A DNA stretch of 64,000 bases, from NCBI GenBank assembly GCA_007133065.1, contig SLNJ01000019.1, forward strand, positions 1 through 64,000, given 5' to 3'. The notes under the pieces are model-generated. The model was not told the DNA's origin, searched no databases, and saw nothing but the letters and a program-made list of their open reading frames with translations. The position numbers and the translations under genes are program-made. Each line of letters begins with the position of its first letter. The first letter of the stretch is position 1. Origin of the DNA: Opitutales bacterium. Lineage in GTDB: Bacteria; Verrucomicrobiota; Verrucomicrobiia; Opitutales; Oceanipulchritudinaceae. Shown here in pieces: positions 17,101-25,789 of this stretch.

Positions 17101-19195
17101 GTTTCTCCTGCTCCTGCTCGTGCCGTTCGCCTACGCCATGGAGCGGCTGATCATCGGAAGCGCGATCGTCTATCGCCAGATCGCGGGGGGCATCGCGATC
17201 TTTATCCTGATGGCGTTCATCCTGTGGGCGTTTCACCCGGCCTTCCGGATCTCCGCACAACCGCTCATGGTTATCATGGCCTTCGTGGTCATCTTCATGA
17301 GCCTGATGGTATTGTCCGTGGTCTTTCGAAAATTCGAAAGCGGTATCGAGGAACTCCGCAGCGGGCGCGCGGAGTCGAGCGGCGCCTCGACATCCCGCAG
17401 CGGCGTCCTCACGACCGCCCTGCGCCTCGGCATCGCGAACATGCGCCGGCGAAAGCTCCGCACCACCCTCACCGGGCTGACAATCGTTCTCATTACGTTC
17501 GTCCTCCTTTGCTTCATGTCGACCGGACAGTATGTCGGGCACCGGCAGGTACTCTTGACCCCCGAAGCCGAGTACTCGGGCCTCCTCCTGCGCCAGCCTT
17601 CACTGCGTGCTTTCCCAGAACGTATGGAGGAGTACACGCGCACCATTTACGGCGCCGACTATCCCGTTGCCTCCCGCTGGTGGTGGCTCAACGCAGGGGA
17701 TACCCATTGGCGCGTTCCGGTTGCGCACGCGTTGACCGGTCGCGAAACGCCGCTGCGGGCAGCTCTCGGGCTCACACCGGCCGAATCGCACCTGACGGCG
17801 CTCGCGGGCGGCCCCGATCCACTGCTTCCCGATTGGGATCGGTTTGCGGCAGGGGACGGCATCTACCTCTCATCTGAAGCGGCGGCGCGCATCGGGGCCG
17901 AACCCGGCGATCCGATCCTGATCGGCGGCCGTGCCCTTACGCTGATCGGGACATTCGAGGGAGTCGACCTCGACCTCGGAGCGCGCGACCTCGACGGAAC
18001 CTCCCTGCTCCCGGTCGATTACGCCGCACTCCCCGACTCCGAACGGGCGATCATGACACGCCAGGATCTCGAGATCATGGCGCACGAAGCCGAGGATGCC
18101 CGTGCAACCGAAGAGGATCTGCCGCACCTCCGGGCGGCCGATGTCGCGATCGTGCCCCGCGAGTTGATTCAGCACGTCCATTACTCCTCGTTGCGCAGCG
18201 TCGCAGTCGCCGTTTCTGAGACGGAGGATGTGGAATCCCTCGCCCGCGCCAAGGCGGAGAGAATCGCCTACCCCGTGTACTTCGGGGATGCCGAGGGTGT
18301 GCACGCGTTGACCACACTCCCTCTGAGCCTGCAGGCGCCGCGCAGCATCTGGATACCGCTCGGCGTGGGTGGCCTCATCATCTTCAACACCATGCTCTCC
18401 GCGATCGCCGAACGCAGGCGCGACATCTACGTGTACACGAGTCTCGGGCTCGCGCCGCTGCATGTCGGGTTCCTCTTCCTGGCGGAAGCGGTTACCTACG
18501 GGCTGATGGGATCCATCTTTGGTTATGTGGCCGGGCAAGGCGTCGCGACGATTTTCACAAACCTCGGGTGGATGGGGGCAATCACCATGAACTACTCCGG
18601 GACACAGGCGATTCTCGTGATGGTTCTCGTGCTCGTCGTGGTCATCCTGTCGTCGCTCATCCCTGCGTACCTGGGCGGCCGGATGGCGGCGCCGAGCACC
18701 GAGCGGACATGGAAGGTTCCAAAACCCGACGGGGACACGATATGCGACACCCTGCCGTTCACCGCAACCGCGCAGACCGCGCCGGGACTCCTCTGTTTCC
18801 TCAACGAGTATTTCGACGCACACCGGGACGGGAGCATCGGGTGTTTCTCGAGCGACAATCTGGCCTGTTTCAAGGAAGGCAGCGACGGTGCGTCAAGCCT
18901 CGGCGTCCGCAGCACGATCTGGTTGGCCCCGTTCGACCTCGGTATCCGGCAACGCGCCACGATCCGCACCGCACCGAGCGCGGAGGCCGAGGGAATCTGG
19001 GACATCACGATTGAACTCCACAGGGAGAGCGGCCAGTGGGCCTCCTGGTGGAAGCTCAACCGCGTCTTTCTCGGGGACGTCCGCAAGCAGTTGCTCGGCT
19101 GGCGCAAATTGAAACGCGAGAGAATCTTCGAGTATATCGAACGCGGCCGCCGAATTGTCGGCGAGCCCTCTCCCACGGAAACGAACGCGACATGA
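14189..19195 (+). CDS. pseudo-M28 peptidase/FtsX-like ABC permease fusion, 1668 aa (cluster A)
   Basis: Start ATG 14189 overlaps the upstream stop and gives a signal sequence (LLACACIALVLPLPAVA). A PA-like segment (RGRIAVIEA, AGAAALIVLENE) precedes an M28-like domain at about 15000-15170, but the zinc-ligand positions read PYDS, GADTAVDA and DAYHH instead of HYDS, GxxDNxSG and EExG, so it is probably not catalytic. A long helical region follows (about 15300-15650), then a beta-rich periplasmic part. Membrane helices begin at about 17095. An FtsX-type core (NMRRRKLRTTLTGLTIVLI, then IFNTMLSAIAERRRDIYVYT) ends in three helices. The last 150 residues form a soluble domain shared with the cluster B paralogue (FDLGI..., ESGQWASWWKLNRVF, LLGWR). 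Probably the permease subunit for the LolD-type ATPase at the end of the cluster. Confidence 0.85.
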   Translation: MIASRFNPARARGARRPLLACACIALVLPLPAVAEFRGAADAFDGRMDTWEERVHWLAGYETRVPGTPAHGQAVDDLRSRLERLEPRIRLWEHRFHVVVPEQPGASSETESVLTVRDGPHRGDHRLYPFWPAGARLATTPIDGIATRPLYIGKGEWSEIPPMSIRGRIAVIEADSGEAWMRAFSAGAAALIVLENERMQWRDARRHLIPIPMDVPRFYLPDGPLADALRRGDEPDVHLYSRARWIRAEAANFYALVPGPEGAEPRKALTIVAPYDSMSVVPSRAPGADTAVDAAAALTFLEHLAANPPPRPVLVAFLDAYHHNQMGMRRMLGALSATPRDVRLHQREDEELIRREYRAAAELAERLGTEPSAIERLVTHEFEPLHRYIRDEINRSVLEIETVLHPLRLERYGATGDELESIEKRIEELNAQRQRLQGLRRHMIERREGDRRLEGGRLEQALELWKRAHDRVVGQFREALERIGRFDENERLRREVVSALGLRMGDEVRPLEYIVGINITDGGVAVGPQIFCGYIEETQSGPARDFTRWLTARYREQWAETWPESLRRSISIEPLSGLQSATSHNFESVALVTAAAHRFGTSAATWATIASQRARTDTPLDTADRLDWERLRPQIRATFAMLDDLVADLAFESTARITSNWRRARGSVVDRAPGEPLPQLPMPGYLVTLKPGVQQSGRIAIDNFRTPPGMRRLEFAFSGIDGRFFFEQWPVYSPAQHTRFVMQAYDFDAAGRVNRALDQGRAGRGQNTTVSLQSVRATPMRGMVFDTEELTLTDIRDPRFLQSLTGLVRDARDMGEPRRHNTLTWNDLLAAHLDPGSRWQLIMRLGITTNRAVLANVTDPATLAPGDFDLFRAMPGFRLSERPPLHPAHQAARDLFRLNSIRLTEYEQSGIQNRAIRQLQQRTEELLDRAEAALQVDDGKSYYLDITAALSNESRAYEATRDTANDVVRGAMFLLLLLVPFAYAMERLIIGSAIVYRQIAGGIAIFILMAFILWAFHPAFRISAQPLMVIMAFVVIFMSLMVLSVVFRKFESGIEELRSGRAESSGASTSRSGVLTTALRLGIANMRRRKLRTTLTGLTIVLITFVLLCFMSTGQYVGHRQVLLTPEAEYSGLLLRQPSLRAFPERMEEYTRTIYGADYPVASRWWWLNAGDTHWRVPVAHALTGRETPLRAALGLTPAESHLTALAGGPDPLLPDWDRFAAGDGIYLSSEAAARIGAEPGDPILIGGRALTLIGTFEGVDLDLGARDLDGTSLLPVDYAALPDSERAIMTRQDLEIMAHEAEDARATEEDLPHLRAADVAIVPRELIQHVHYSSLRSVAVAVSETEDVESLARAKAERIAYPVYFGDAEGVHALTTLPLSLQAPRSIWIPLGVGGLIIFNTMLSAIAERRRDIYVYTSLGLAPLHVGFLFLAEAVTYGLMGSIFGYVAGQGVATIFTNLGWMGAITMNYSGTQAILVMVLVLVVVILSSLIPAYLGGRMAAPSTERTWKVPKPDGDTICDTLPFTATAQTAPGLLCFLNEYFDAHRDGSIGCFSSDNLACFKEGSDGASSLGVRSTIWLAPFDLGIRQRATIRTAPSAEAEGIWDITIELHRESGQWASWWKLNRVFLGDVRKQLLGWRKLKRERIFEYIERGRRIVGEPSPTETNAT

Positions 19196-19262
19196 GATCG
19201 ATCATGGAACCGAGTCGCACCATGCAATCCGACGATCCACCGACCACGTTTGCCCACGGCTG

Positions 19263-21263
19263 ATGCGCGAAGACAAGGAATTCCAGGAGTTTCGCGACTT
19301 GATGCACCGCCCCGAGGTGTACGGGGAGGGGGTCAGTTGGCGGACCGCTGTCATGGCGATCTTCGTCGGGCTTGTCATGACTCCCGCCCAGATCTACATG
19401 CAACTGGTTGCCGGTGTCGAAATGGGACCGGCGGCACAATGGGTCACCGTCATCCTCTACGTCGAGATCACCCGTCGCGCTCTCACCCGCCTCGAGCGAC
19501 CGGAGATCTTCATCCTCTTCTACATGTGCGGAGCGGTGATCTCGTCCGGCATGGGAACCGGCAACCTCCTCTGGCACCAGTTCCTCGTTCAGAGTGAGGA
19601 GATGCGGAAGATGGGAGTCGCCGAGCACATCCCGTACTGGTTTGCCCCCTCCGACCCGGAGGTTCTCGACCAACGGTCGTTCCTGCACACCGCGTGGCTG
19701 ATGCCGATCATGATCATGTTCATGTCGCTTCTCCTCACGCGGCTCGACAACTTCGGGCTGGGGTACGTCATGTTCCGCCTGACGTCGGACGTCGAGGAAC
19801 TCCCATTTCCGATGGCGCCGGTCCAGGCCATGGGGATGACCGCGCTTGCCGATGCATCCCAACAGAAGGACACATGGCGCTGGCGCACATTCAGCATGGG
19901 CGGCGTTGCCGGCGGCGTGTTCGGGATCATCTATCTCGTCATCCCGAATGTCACCGGGGCTGTGTTCGGCCAGAGTCTCCGCATCCTTCCCCTCCCTTTC
20001 TTCGATTTGACTCCATACACGGAGGGCATCCTGCCCGCGATGCCGATGCTCATCAGTTTTGACCTCACGTTCGTGGTGCTCGGAATGGTGCTGCCGTTCT
20101 GGGCGATGGCCGGCGCGTTCATCGGGCTCGTGGTCACCATGGTCGTCAATCCGGTCATGGTGCGCACCGGCGTTCTCGACAGCTGGGACTCCGGCATCGG
20201 AGGGATCCAGACAATCCAGACGAACCTGCTCGATTTCTACTTCAGTTTCGGTCTCGGTCTCGGCCTGGCGGTCGCCGCCATCGGGATCACGCACGTCATC
20301 ACGAGTCTCCGCAAACGCAAGCGTGAGATGGACGTCTCCGGCGCGCCGGAGGTCAACTGGTCCCGCCTGTTTCGGCCGACCTCCAACCGCGGCGACTTCC
20401 CGATCTGGGTGGGCATGCTGATTTATGTCGGCTCAACGGTCGCTTACATAACCCTCAGCTACTGGCTCGTCAATTTCCTGACACCCCCGATGGAGGAGAG
20501 CTGGTTCCCGCTCTGGTTGCTCCTCTTCTACGGGTTCGTGTACACCCCGATCATCAGCTATGTTTCCACGCGCATGGAGGGGATCGTCGGCCAACAGGTG
20601 CAGATCCCGTTTGTGCGCGAAGCAACGTTTATCCTCTCGGGATACAAAGGGGCGGCAATTTGGTTCGCACCGATCCCGATGCACGACTACTCCCGCCAGG
20701 CGCTCTTTTTCAAGACGACGGAGCTCACCGGAACCCGGTTCACCTCGGTCATCAAGGCCGAACTGATCATCTTCCCGATCATGATTATCGGGACGGTCAT
20801 GTTCAGCCAGTTCATCTGGTCGATCGATAGCGTACCGAGCGAAATGTTTCCATACGCGAATGAGTTCTGGGAGCTGCGCGCGTACCAGCAGGGCCTGATC
20901 TTCACGGCAACACTTCCCGGAGAGGCGGCGAGCCCCTTCCAGGAAGCATTCGTCCCGCTCTACCTTGCGGCGGGGTTTGCGATCGCGCTCTCCGTCTATG
21001 GAATTCTCGCCTACTTCGGGTTACCCATCTTCCTGGTCTACGGCGTGGTGCGCGGCCTCGACCAATCGATCCCGCACGCCATCTTCCCGATGTTCATCGG
21101 CGCGCTCCTCGGCCGCTTCCTGTTCCGCAAGTGGTACGGCGACCACTGGCCGCAATACCGAATCGTCTTCGCGGCGGGCTTCACCGCCGGTATCGGGCTC
21201 GTGACCATGTTCAGCCTCGGGATCGTGTTCATGAGCCGCAGCGCAATCCAACTGCCCATGTGA
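19263..21263 (+). CDS. OPT-like polytopic transporter (cluster A)
   Basis: 666 residues with about 14-16 hydrophobic segments. Layout and motifs resemble the oligopeptide transporter (OPT) superfamily and the 'peptide transporter' annotations seen in PVC genomes; this is recall, not a search. ATG 19263 was chosen because MREDKEFQEFRDLMHRPE aligns with the start of the cluster B paralogue (MAERRQDQEIQQYRDLM). The frame is open upstream to 19155, inside the previous gene. Highly conserved between the copies are EELPFPMAPV/EKLPFPMAPV, LSGYKGA.IWFAPIP and the final LVYG.VRGL. It sits 67 bases after the fusion gene and six bases before the next. A peptide or amino-acid-derivative substrate is plausible but unproven. 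Confidence 0.82.
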   Translation: MREDKEFQEFRDLMHRPEVYGEGVSWRTAVMAIFVGLVMTPAQIYMQLVAGVEMGPAAQWVTVILYVEITRRALTRLERPEIFILFYMCGAVISSGMGTGNLLWHQFLVQSEEMRKMGVAEHIPYWFAPSDPEVLDQRSFLHTAWLMPIMIMFMSLLLTRLDNFGLGYVMFRLTSDVEELPFPMAPVQAMGMTALADASQQKDTWRWRTFSMGGVAGGVFGIIYLVIPNVTGAVFGQSLRILPLPFFDLTPYTEGILPAMPMLISFDLTFVVLGMVLPFWAMAGAFIGLVVTMVVNPVMVRTGVLDSWDSGIGGIQTIQTNLLDFYFSFGLGLGLAVAAIGITHVITSLRKRKREMDVSGAPEVNWSRLFRPTSNRGDFPIWVGMLIYVGSTVAYITLSYWLVNFLTPPMEESWFPLWLLLFYGFVYTPIISYVSTRMEGIVGQQVQIPFVREATFILSGYKGAAIWFAPIPMHDYSRQALFFKTTELTGTRFTSVIKAELIIFPIMIIGTVMFSQFIWSIDSVPSEMFPYANEFWELRAYQQGLIFTATLPGEAASPFQEAFVPLYLAAGFAIALSVYGILAYFGLPIFLVYGVVRGLDQSIPHAIFPMFIGALLGRFLFRKWYGDHWPQYRIVFAAGFTAGIGLVTMFSLGIVFMSRSAIQLPM

Positions 21264-21269
21264 ACCGGA

Positions 21270-22244
21270 ATGTCCCAGACCACCGCCATGCCCTCCTCGA
21301 CGCCCGAAACTACCTGCGCAAATACGCCGCCAGGGAAGGATGCGTTCATCCCGCTCGCGTGGGCGGGGTGGCGCATGCGCATTCCGGAGCACTGGCGCCT
21401 GCTCAAAGTCGACGGATCATGGCGGCGCGGGTTCATGGCGGTGGGCGACCCGCAGACTGCGCAATTCCAACTGAAGTGGTGGCGGCCGCGCCGCCGTATC
21501 CAGGGCGATCAGTGGATCGATCGACGCGTCCGCAGTATGCGCATGCCCGATACGGCGGTGATTCGCAATGCTGCCGGGAATCGCGAGCATTTCAGCGAGA
21601 CGGCATGGATCCCTCGAGCCCGGGGCTCCAGGAAACTGAGCCGCGCCGTTTGGTACGGGTACGCACCGCGGGCGAACATGGTCCTTGAAATCGTTCTGAA
21701 TCCGATCGCCCCCGCCGGCGATCGCCGCTATTTCCGCCGTCGAGTCCTGCCCACCCTTGCCGTTTCCCCGGACGGCGAACCGACCTGGTGGAGTGCGTTC
21801 GACGCCACCTTCCGGGTTCCCGCCGGTTTTCGGGCCATCGAGCACAAGCTCCACCTGGGCAACCCGATGATCCGGTTCCACAATCCGCGCGGTGAGCAGC
21901 TCCTGCTCCGCCAGCTCTACCCGGCCGAACTGGCGCTCGGGCGCCGTGAAATCGCATTCTGGCTGCGGCATTGGCCGTTCAAGGAGTTCCGCCGCTATTC
22001 CGCCTCGGCGCCGATCGAACCGTTCGCGTTGACACTGCCCTCCGGGCGAGCCTCCGGCGTTCTCCGCCGCGGGCGCAAACGCTATCGCTTCCCCTTTCAC
22101 GGCATCAAACCGCACGAAACGTTCACTGCCGCGCTCGAGGACCGTTCCCGCGACAGGCTTCTGATCGTCGAGTACGACGCGCGGCCCCCGCTCGATGAGC
22201 AGGTCGCCCGCTCGATACTCCGCCACATGAACACGACGCTATGA
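21270..22244 (+). CDS. cluster-specific soluble protein, no recognised family (cluster A)
   Basis: 324 residues, Arg/Trp-rich, no signal peptide or membrane helix. I recognise no named family. The N-terminal motif AWAGWRMRIPEHWRLLKVDG is shared with the 337-residue protein in the same position of cluster B (AWAGWQISLPSAWRMAKLNG). The motif recurs within the chain as a probable second, related domain (TFRVPAGFRAIEHKLHLGN). The 'GW.I..P..W' opening recalls Mog1/PsbP-like folds, but that is speculation. It starts six bases after the OPT-like gene, and its stop overlaps the start of the PqqD-like gene by four bases. The conserved adjacency suggests it partners the PqqD-like protein. Confidence 0.75.
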   Translation: MSQTTAMPSSTPETTCANTPPGKDAFIPLAWAGWRMRIPEHWRLLKVDGSWRRGFMAVGDPQTAQFQLKWWRPRRRIQGDQWIDRRVRSMRMPDTAVIRNAAGNREHFSETAWIPRARGSRKLSRAVWYGYAPRANMVLEIVLNPIAPAGDRRYFRRRVLPTLAVSPDGEPTWWSAFDATFRVPAGFRAIEHKLHLGNPMIRFHNPRGEQLLLRQLYPAELALGRREIAFWLRHWPFKEFRRYSASAPIEPFALTLPSGRASGVLRRGRKRYRFPFHGIKPHETFTAALEDRSRDRLLIVEYDARPPLDEQVARSILRHMNTTL

Positions 22245-22606
22245 ATGCTCCAACGATCAAAGGAATCTCGCGGGCGCAGGCCATCGCAGCCCGGCCCGAG
22301 CGCCTTCCCGCCGTCGACCGGAAGGAGCGGGAGAACGGTGGGCTCCTCGTGACCGTCCGTCTATCGCGTCCTGCGTGGAAACAGTGGTTCGGAGCACCGC
22401 CAACGTTCTTGCGGACATTCGGCCTCGATCCCCTCGGACGATACGTCTATGAGATGTGCGACGGCCACACCACAGTGGAATCGATCGTCGCCGCGTTCGC
22501 CCGCAAACACAAGGTCAGCCGGGCCGAGGCGGAAATGGCCGTCACAAAGTTCCTCCACACCATGACGCGCAAGGGGATGATTGCGATCGGCGTGCCGCGC
22601 AGGTAA
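22241..22606 (+). CDS. PqqD-like protein (cluster A)
   Basis: 121 residues. The C-terminal 85 residues match the PqqD/RRE winged-helix pattern: FGLDPLGRYVYEMCDGHTTV, a helix with SIVAAFARKH, and AEMAVTKFLHTMTRKGMI. PqqD-type domains bind leader peptides of RiPP precursors and deliver them to modifying enzymes. No radical SAM or other RiPP enzyme is encoded here. The cluster B paralogue aligns over the whole domain. The gene overlaps its upstream partner by four bases (ATGA). A scaffold role for a peptide or a protein tail is inferred; it could also be a PqqD-fold protein with an unrelated regulatory role. Confidence 0.82.
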   Translation: MNAPTIKGISRAQAIAARPERLPAVDRKERENGGLLVTVRLSRPAWKQWFGAPPTFLRTFGLDPLGRYVYEMCDGHTTVESIVAAFARKHKVSRAEAEMAVTKFLHTMTRKGMIAIGVPRR

Positions 22607-22616
22607 CTGCTTCACA

Positions 22617-23342
22617 ATGACTTCAACCCAACAGCGAGACAAACAGCCCGACGGTGCAGAGCGACGCGCCGGGCGTATCCTTCCCGACCGTGAGACCATC
22701 CGCAATCAGGCACAGCTTCCGCGCAAGCACATCATCAAGATGGCGTGGCGCAATATCCGCATGCGACTCGGCCGTTCGGCGCTGGTCGCCAGCGGAATCG
22801 TCCTGGCGCTCGCATTCCTCAGTTACACGCTGTTTTCCGACGCGATTGCGGAGAGCATGATCGCGGTATCACCGCCGCACGTCATCCGCGAATTGCAGGC
22901 GAACGGATTGCTCCTCCAGGCCGATGACCCCGACGCCCGGGTCGCCGCCCGGTGGATGGTCGGACTCGCCATGCTCGTCTGCCTGGTCGGGGTCCTCAAC
23001 GCGATGCTCCTCTCGGTTGCGGAACGGTTCGGGGAGATCGGCACGATGAAGTGCCTCGGTGCCATGGACATGCTCATCCTGAAGCTCTTCCTCCTCGAGA
23101 GTTTCGTGCAGGGGCTGGTTGGAACGCTCCTCGGAACAGCTGCAGGGATGGGCCTCGCTCTTCTGGAGTCCCGAGTCAGCTACGGAGCGCTCGTCTGGGG
23201 AGCGGTTGACCTGCGAACCGCCGCCGGGATCGCCGGCGCAAGCCTGATCGCCGGAATGCTACTGACCGTGGCCGGCGCCCTATACCCCGCATGGCGCGCC
23301 TCGAAGATGCGCCCCATTGAAGCCATGCGTGTTGAAGTTTGA
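22617..23342 (+). CDS. minimal FtsX-type ABC transporter permease (cluster A)
   Basis: 241 residues from ATG 22617. It has four membrane helices (LVASGIVLALAFLSYTLF, VGLAMLVCLVGVLNAMLLSV, LVGTLLGTAAGMGLALL, ASLIAGMLLTVAGALYPAW). The FtsX family signature is SVAERFGEIGTMKCLGAMD, and LYPAWRASKMRPIEAMRVE closes the chain. The periplasmic loop between helices 1 and 2 is only about 50 residues, far smaller than the roughly 200 typical of MacB/LolC. The frame is open to 22581 inside the PqqD-like gene, but the later start avoids overlap. It pairs with the ATPase gene directly downstream. Confidence 0.88.
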   Translation: MTSTQQRDKQPDGAERRAGRILPDRETIRNQAQLPRKHIIKMAWRNIRMRLGRSALVASGIVLALAFLSYTLFSDAIAESMIAVSPPHVIRELQANGLLLQADDPDARVAARWMVGLAMLVCLVGVLNAMLLSVAERFGEIGTMKCLGAMDMLILKLFLLESFVQGLVGTLLGTAAGMGLALLESRVSYGALVWGAVDLRTAAGIAGASLIAGMLLTVAGALYPAWRASKMRPIEAMRVEV

Positions 23343-23383
23343 CTGTTCCCACCTTACCAAGAGACAACCACATCGCGAATTAC

Positions 23384-24175
23384 ATGGACGACAATACCTC
23401 TCAAAGCGACCACAGCGAACCGGGTGCTTCCGGTGCAAGCGAATTCCTCAGTTCGATCGTCATCCGCGCGGTCAACGTCAAGAAGGTCTATCAGCTCGGC
23501 GGCCAGCCCGTGCACGCCCTGCGCGGCGTCCATCTCAGCGTCACCCGCGGTGAATACGTATCGATCATGGGACCGTCCGGCTCGGGGAAGTCGACACTCT
23601 TCAACATGATCGGCGGCCTCGATAAACCGGATGAGGGCGAAGTCTATATCGATGAAGTGGATATCGCGGCGCTCGACAATTTCGAGCTCGCGTGGCTCCG
23701 GTGCCACAAGATCGGGTACATTTTTCAGACGTTCAACCTCATCCATGTCGCATCGGCTCTCGAGAACGTCATGATGCCGATGATGTTCGGGGGCATCACC
23801 GAAACCGACGCACGCGACAAAGCCGCCGAGTTGCTCAAGCGTGTCGGCCTGGGACACCGCCTCTTCAACAAGCCCTCCCAGCTCTCCGGTGGACAGCAGC
23901 AACGCGTCGCCGTCGCTCGTGCGCTCGCCAACGATCCGGCAATCGTGCTCGCGGACGAGCCCACGGGGAACCTCGACCTCAAGACCGGCGAGGAGATCAT
24001 CGCGCTGCTCGAGAGCCTCAAGAGTGAGTTCGAGACAACCGTGATCAGCGCCACGCACGACCATAAGATGCTCGCCGCAAGCGACCGCGTCGTCTACCTG
24101 AGCGACGGTCAGATAAGCGACGAAAAATCCCGCGAGGAACTCGAGATCACCGTCGGGCACATCGGCACGCACTGA
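23384..24175 (+). CDS. LolD/MacB-type ABC transporter ATPase (cluster A)
   Basis: 263 residues from ATG 23384. Walker [10 protein letters not shown] at 63-71, signature LSGGQ at 167-171, Walker B VLADE at 188-192, and H-loop His at 225 in ATHDHKML. All catalytic residues are present. The chain ends with REELEITVGHIGTH (250-263), a tail shared in form with the two ATPases of cluster B and not usual in LolD. TTG 23339 is an alternative start overlapping the permease stop. It would energise the FtsX permease upstream and probably the FtsX part of the giant fusion. Last gene of cluster A. Confidence 0.92.
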   Translation: MDDNTSQSDHSEPGASGASEFLSSIVIRAVNVKKVYQLGGQPVHALRGVHLSVTRGEYVSIMGPSGSGKSTLFNMIGGLDKPDEGEVYIDEVDIAALDNFELAWLRCHKIGYIFQTFNLIHVASALENVMMPMMFGGITETDARDKAAELLKRVGLGHRLFNKPSQLSGGQQQRVAVARALANDPAIVLADEPTGNLDLKTGEEIIALLESLKSEFETTVISATHDHKMLAASDRVVYLSDGQISDEKSREELEITVGHIGTH

Positions 24176-24204
24176 CGCACCCCGCCGACGCCAACCACGG
24201 CACC

Positions 24205-24384
24205 TCACGGCAGAAAGAGCGCGCGGCGCGGCGCCATGCCAGCATCCCTCTCCGGCACCGGACACACCGGCACGTCTTGGCTGTCGATGAATTCGGAGAT
24301 ATCCTCGACGCGTTCTCCTATCCGGAGCGAATGCGGGGCGCATTTGCCAGGCACCGCGGCGAGTCCGGATTTTCCAGTAAGCAT
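24205..24384 (-). CDS. possible small ORF, 59 aa, function unknown
   Basis: A complete ATG-to-TGA frame on the minus strand, convergent with cluster A. It encodes 59 residues with a plausible amino-acid mix (IGERVEDISEFIDSQDVPVC). A purine-rich GAGAAAG lies about 8-14 bases upstream of the start. No homologue is recalled. It may be a genuine small protein or a chance frame in GC-rich DNA. Confidence 0.28.
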   Translation of the reverse strand: MLTGKSGLAAVPGKCAPHSLRIGERVEDISEFIDSQDVPVCPVPERDAGMAPRRALFLP

Positions 24385-24436
24385 TCCACATCTTTCTCGC
24401 GTTTTCCGCGATCGCTTGTTCTATGGGAACCGTCCC

Positions 24437-25528
24437 GTGAATGCGTATAAGTCACTTCTCCGCCCGCTGCTTTTCAGATGCGATCCTGAAAGGGCTCATG
24501 GATCGACGATCTCTCTCGCGGAGCGATTGGGGAGAAGCAGGATGCTGACCCGGATTGCGGGTGGCGCACCGTGCCGTGACGAGCGGCTCCGGGGTGTCAT
24601 CGCAGGCCACACGATCGCCAGTCCCATCGGGCTGGCGGCGGGATTCGACAAGAACGGTCGTGCGATTCCATTCGTATCGGGACTCGGGTTCGGGTTCGTG
24701 GAGGTGGGATCGGTGTCGGCTGAGGCGTCGCAGGGGAATTCCCGGCCCCGGCTCTTCCGGATCCCGGAAGACCGGGCGGTGATCGTCAACTACGGCGTCC
24801 CGAACGAAGGCGCTGTCGCCGTCGCCGCCCGGTTCTCCGATCCGCGGAACCGGGGGACCGTCCCGCTCGGACTCAACATCGTGGCCACGAACACCGGCAA
24901 ACCACGTTCCGCGGAGGACCTGCTGGATGATTTTCTCCGTTCGGTATCGATCCTCGCACCGGTCGCCGATTATCTGAATATCAATGTCAGTTGTCCAAAC
25001 AGCGATGCGGAGGGCGACTTCTTCACAAACCGCGACAATCTCCGCGCCCTGTTGCGTGGCATCGAAGAGCGGGCCGGTGAAACGCCGGTTTTTCTGAAGG
25101 TGCCCGCTTGCGGAGAGCCCGCGGTTATTGAGATGGTGGTTGAGGAGGTGGCAGGCTTCGAATGCATTGCCGGATACATGTTCAACCTGCTGCCCGGGAA
25201 GCCGCGTCCGCTGAGCCGCTCGGCGGACGAACTCTCCCGGATGCCGGGCGCGGTATCCGGGAAGCCATGCGCGGATTACGTGGATCGGGCGATCGCCGCG
25301 TGGTATCCGCGGATCGATACCGCCCGCCACCAGATCGTTGCCGCCGGAGGTGTCTTCACGGCGGAGGATGTTCTGACGAAGATCCGCCTGGGCGCCTCGG
25401 CGATTCAACTGTACACCGCGTTGATCTACGAGGGACCGGGCCTTGTGCGACGGCTGAACGCCGACCTGGGCGGGACCCTCAAGCGAGACGGTGTCGGCAA
25501 TGTTTCGGAGCTGGTAGGGTCGGGTTAG
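24437..25528 (+). CDS. pyrD: dihydroorotate dehydrogenase (quinone), class 2
   Basis: About 363 residues from GTG 24437, the fourth step of pyrimidine synthesis. The N-terminal SLLRPLLFRCDPERAH is the membrane-associating extension of class 2 enzymes. ASPIGLAAGFDKNG, YLNINVSCPN (with the catalytic Ser later in this region), IVAAGGVFTAEDVLTKI and GASAIQLYTALIYEGPGL are standard FMN-barrel motifs. KVPACGEP replaces the common KIAPD-type segment, and NYGVPNEGA replaces NR(M/L)GFNN.GA, so it is a divergent member. Unrelated to the flanking clusters. Confidence 0.9.
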   Translation: MNAYKSLLRPLLFRCDPERAHGSTISLAERLGRSRMLTRIAGGAPCRDERLRGVIAGHTIASPIGLAAGFDKNGRAIPFVSGLGFGFVEVGSVSAEASQGNSRPRLFRIPEDRAVIVNYGVPNEGAVAVAARFSDPRNRGTVPLGLNIVATNTGKPRSAEDLLDDFLRSVSILAPVADYLNINVSCPNSDAEGDFFTNRDNLRALLRGIEERAGETPVFLKVPACGEPAVIEMVVEEVAGFECIAGYMFNLLPGKPRPLSRSADELSRMPGAVSGKPCADYVDRAIAAWYPRIDTARHQIVAAGGVFTAEDVLTKIRLGASAIQLYTALIYEGPGLVRRLNADLGGTLKRDGVGNVSELVGSG

Positions 25529-25724
25529 GGTTGCGTGGCCGGCACATCTGATCACGGTGCTCTTCATGGGCGCCAAACCAGGCAGGATCACTTGGAGATC
25601 CTCAATGGGCGCGTCATATTTGAGCGCAATGAGCTTCTCCTTCCGCTTGTTGTCGGCCGTCATATAGACCTCTCGAAATAGTTCTCCACGAGCGCCACGT
25701 AAATCCCGCTCGACTTCCGGACGA

Positions 25725-25770
25725 TTCTGTGATACCTGGTCTCATATTATAATCGGTGCGTGCAGCACCG
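25725..25770 (+). promoter_or_regulatory. promoter with start-site dyad, histidine kinase gene
   Basis: A perfect TATAAT lies at 25748-25753 with a poor -35 (TTCTGT, 25725-25730) 17 bases upstream. A perfect six-base inverted repeat, cggtgc (25754-25759) and gcaccg (25765-25770), begins immediately after the -10 and covers the expected start site about 25-35 bases before ATG 25790. A poor -35 with an operator-like dyad suggests activation or repression by a bound protein, or an RNA hairpin at the 5' end. Confidence 0.42.
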
Positions 25771-25789
25771 AAGATTGTGATAGGCTTCC

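Noticed and set aside
14189-19195. Calling the giants active M28 metallopeptidases
   Set aside because: The zinc-binding and catalytic positions are substituted in both copies, so only a peptidase-like fold is claimed.
25560-25735. Minus-strand stretch reading ALKYDAPIEDLQVILPGL
   Set aside because: It faintly recalls the C-terminal domain of long-form HisG, but only about 20 residues can be compared and nothing upstream or downstream supports it.
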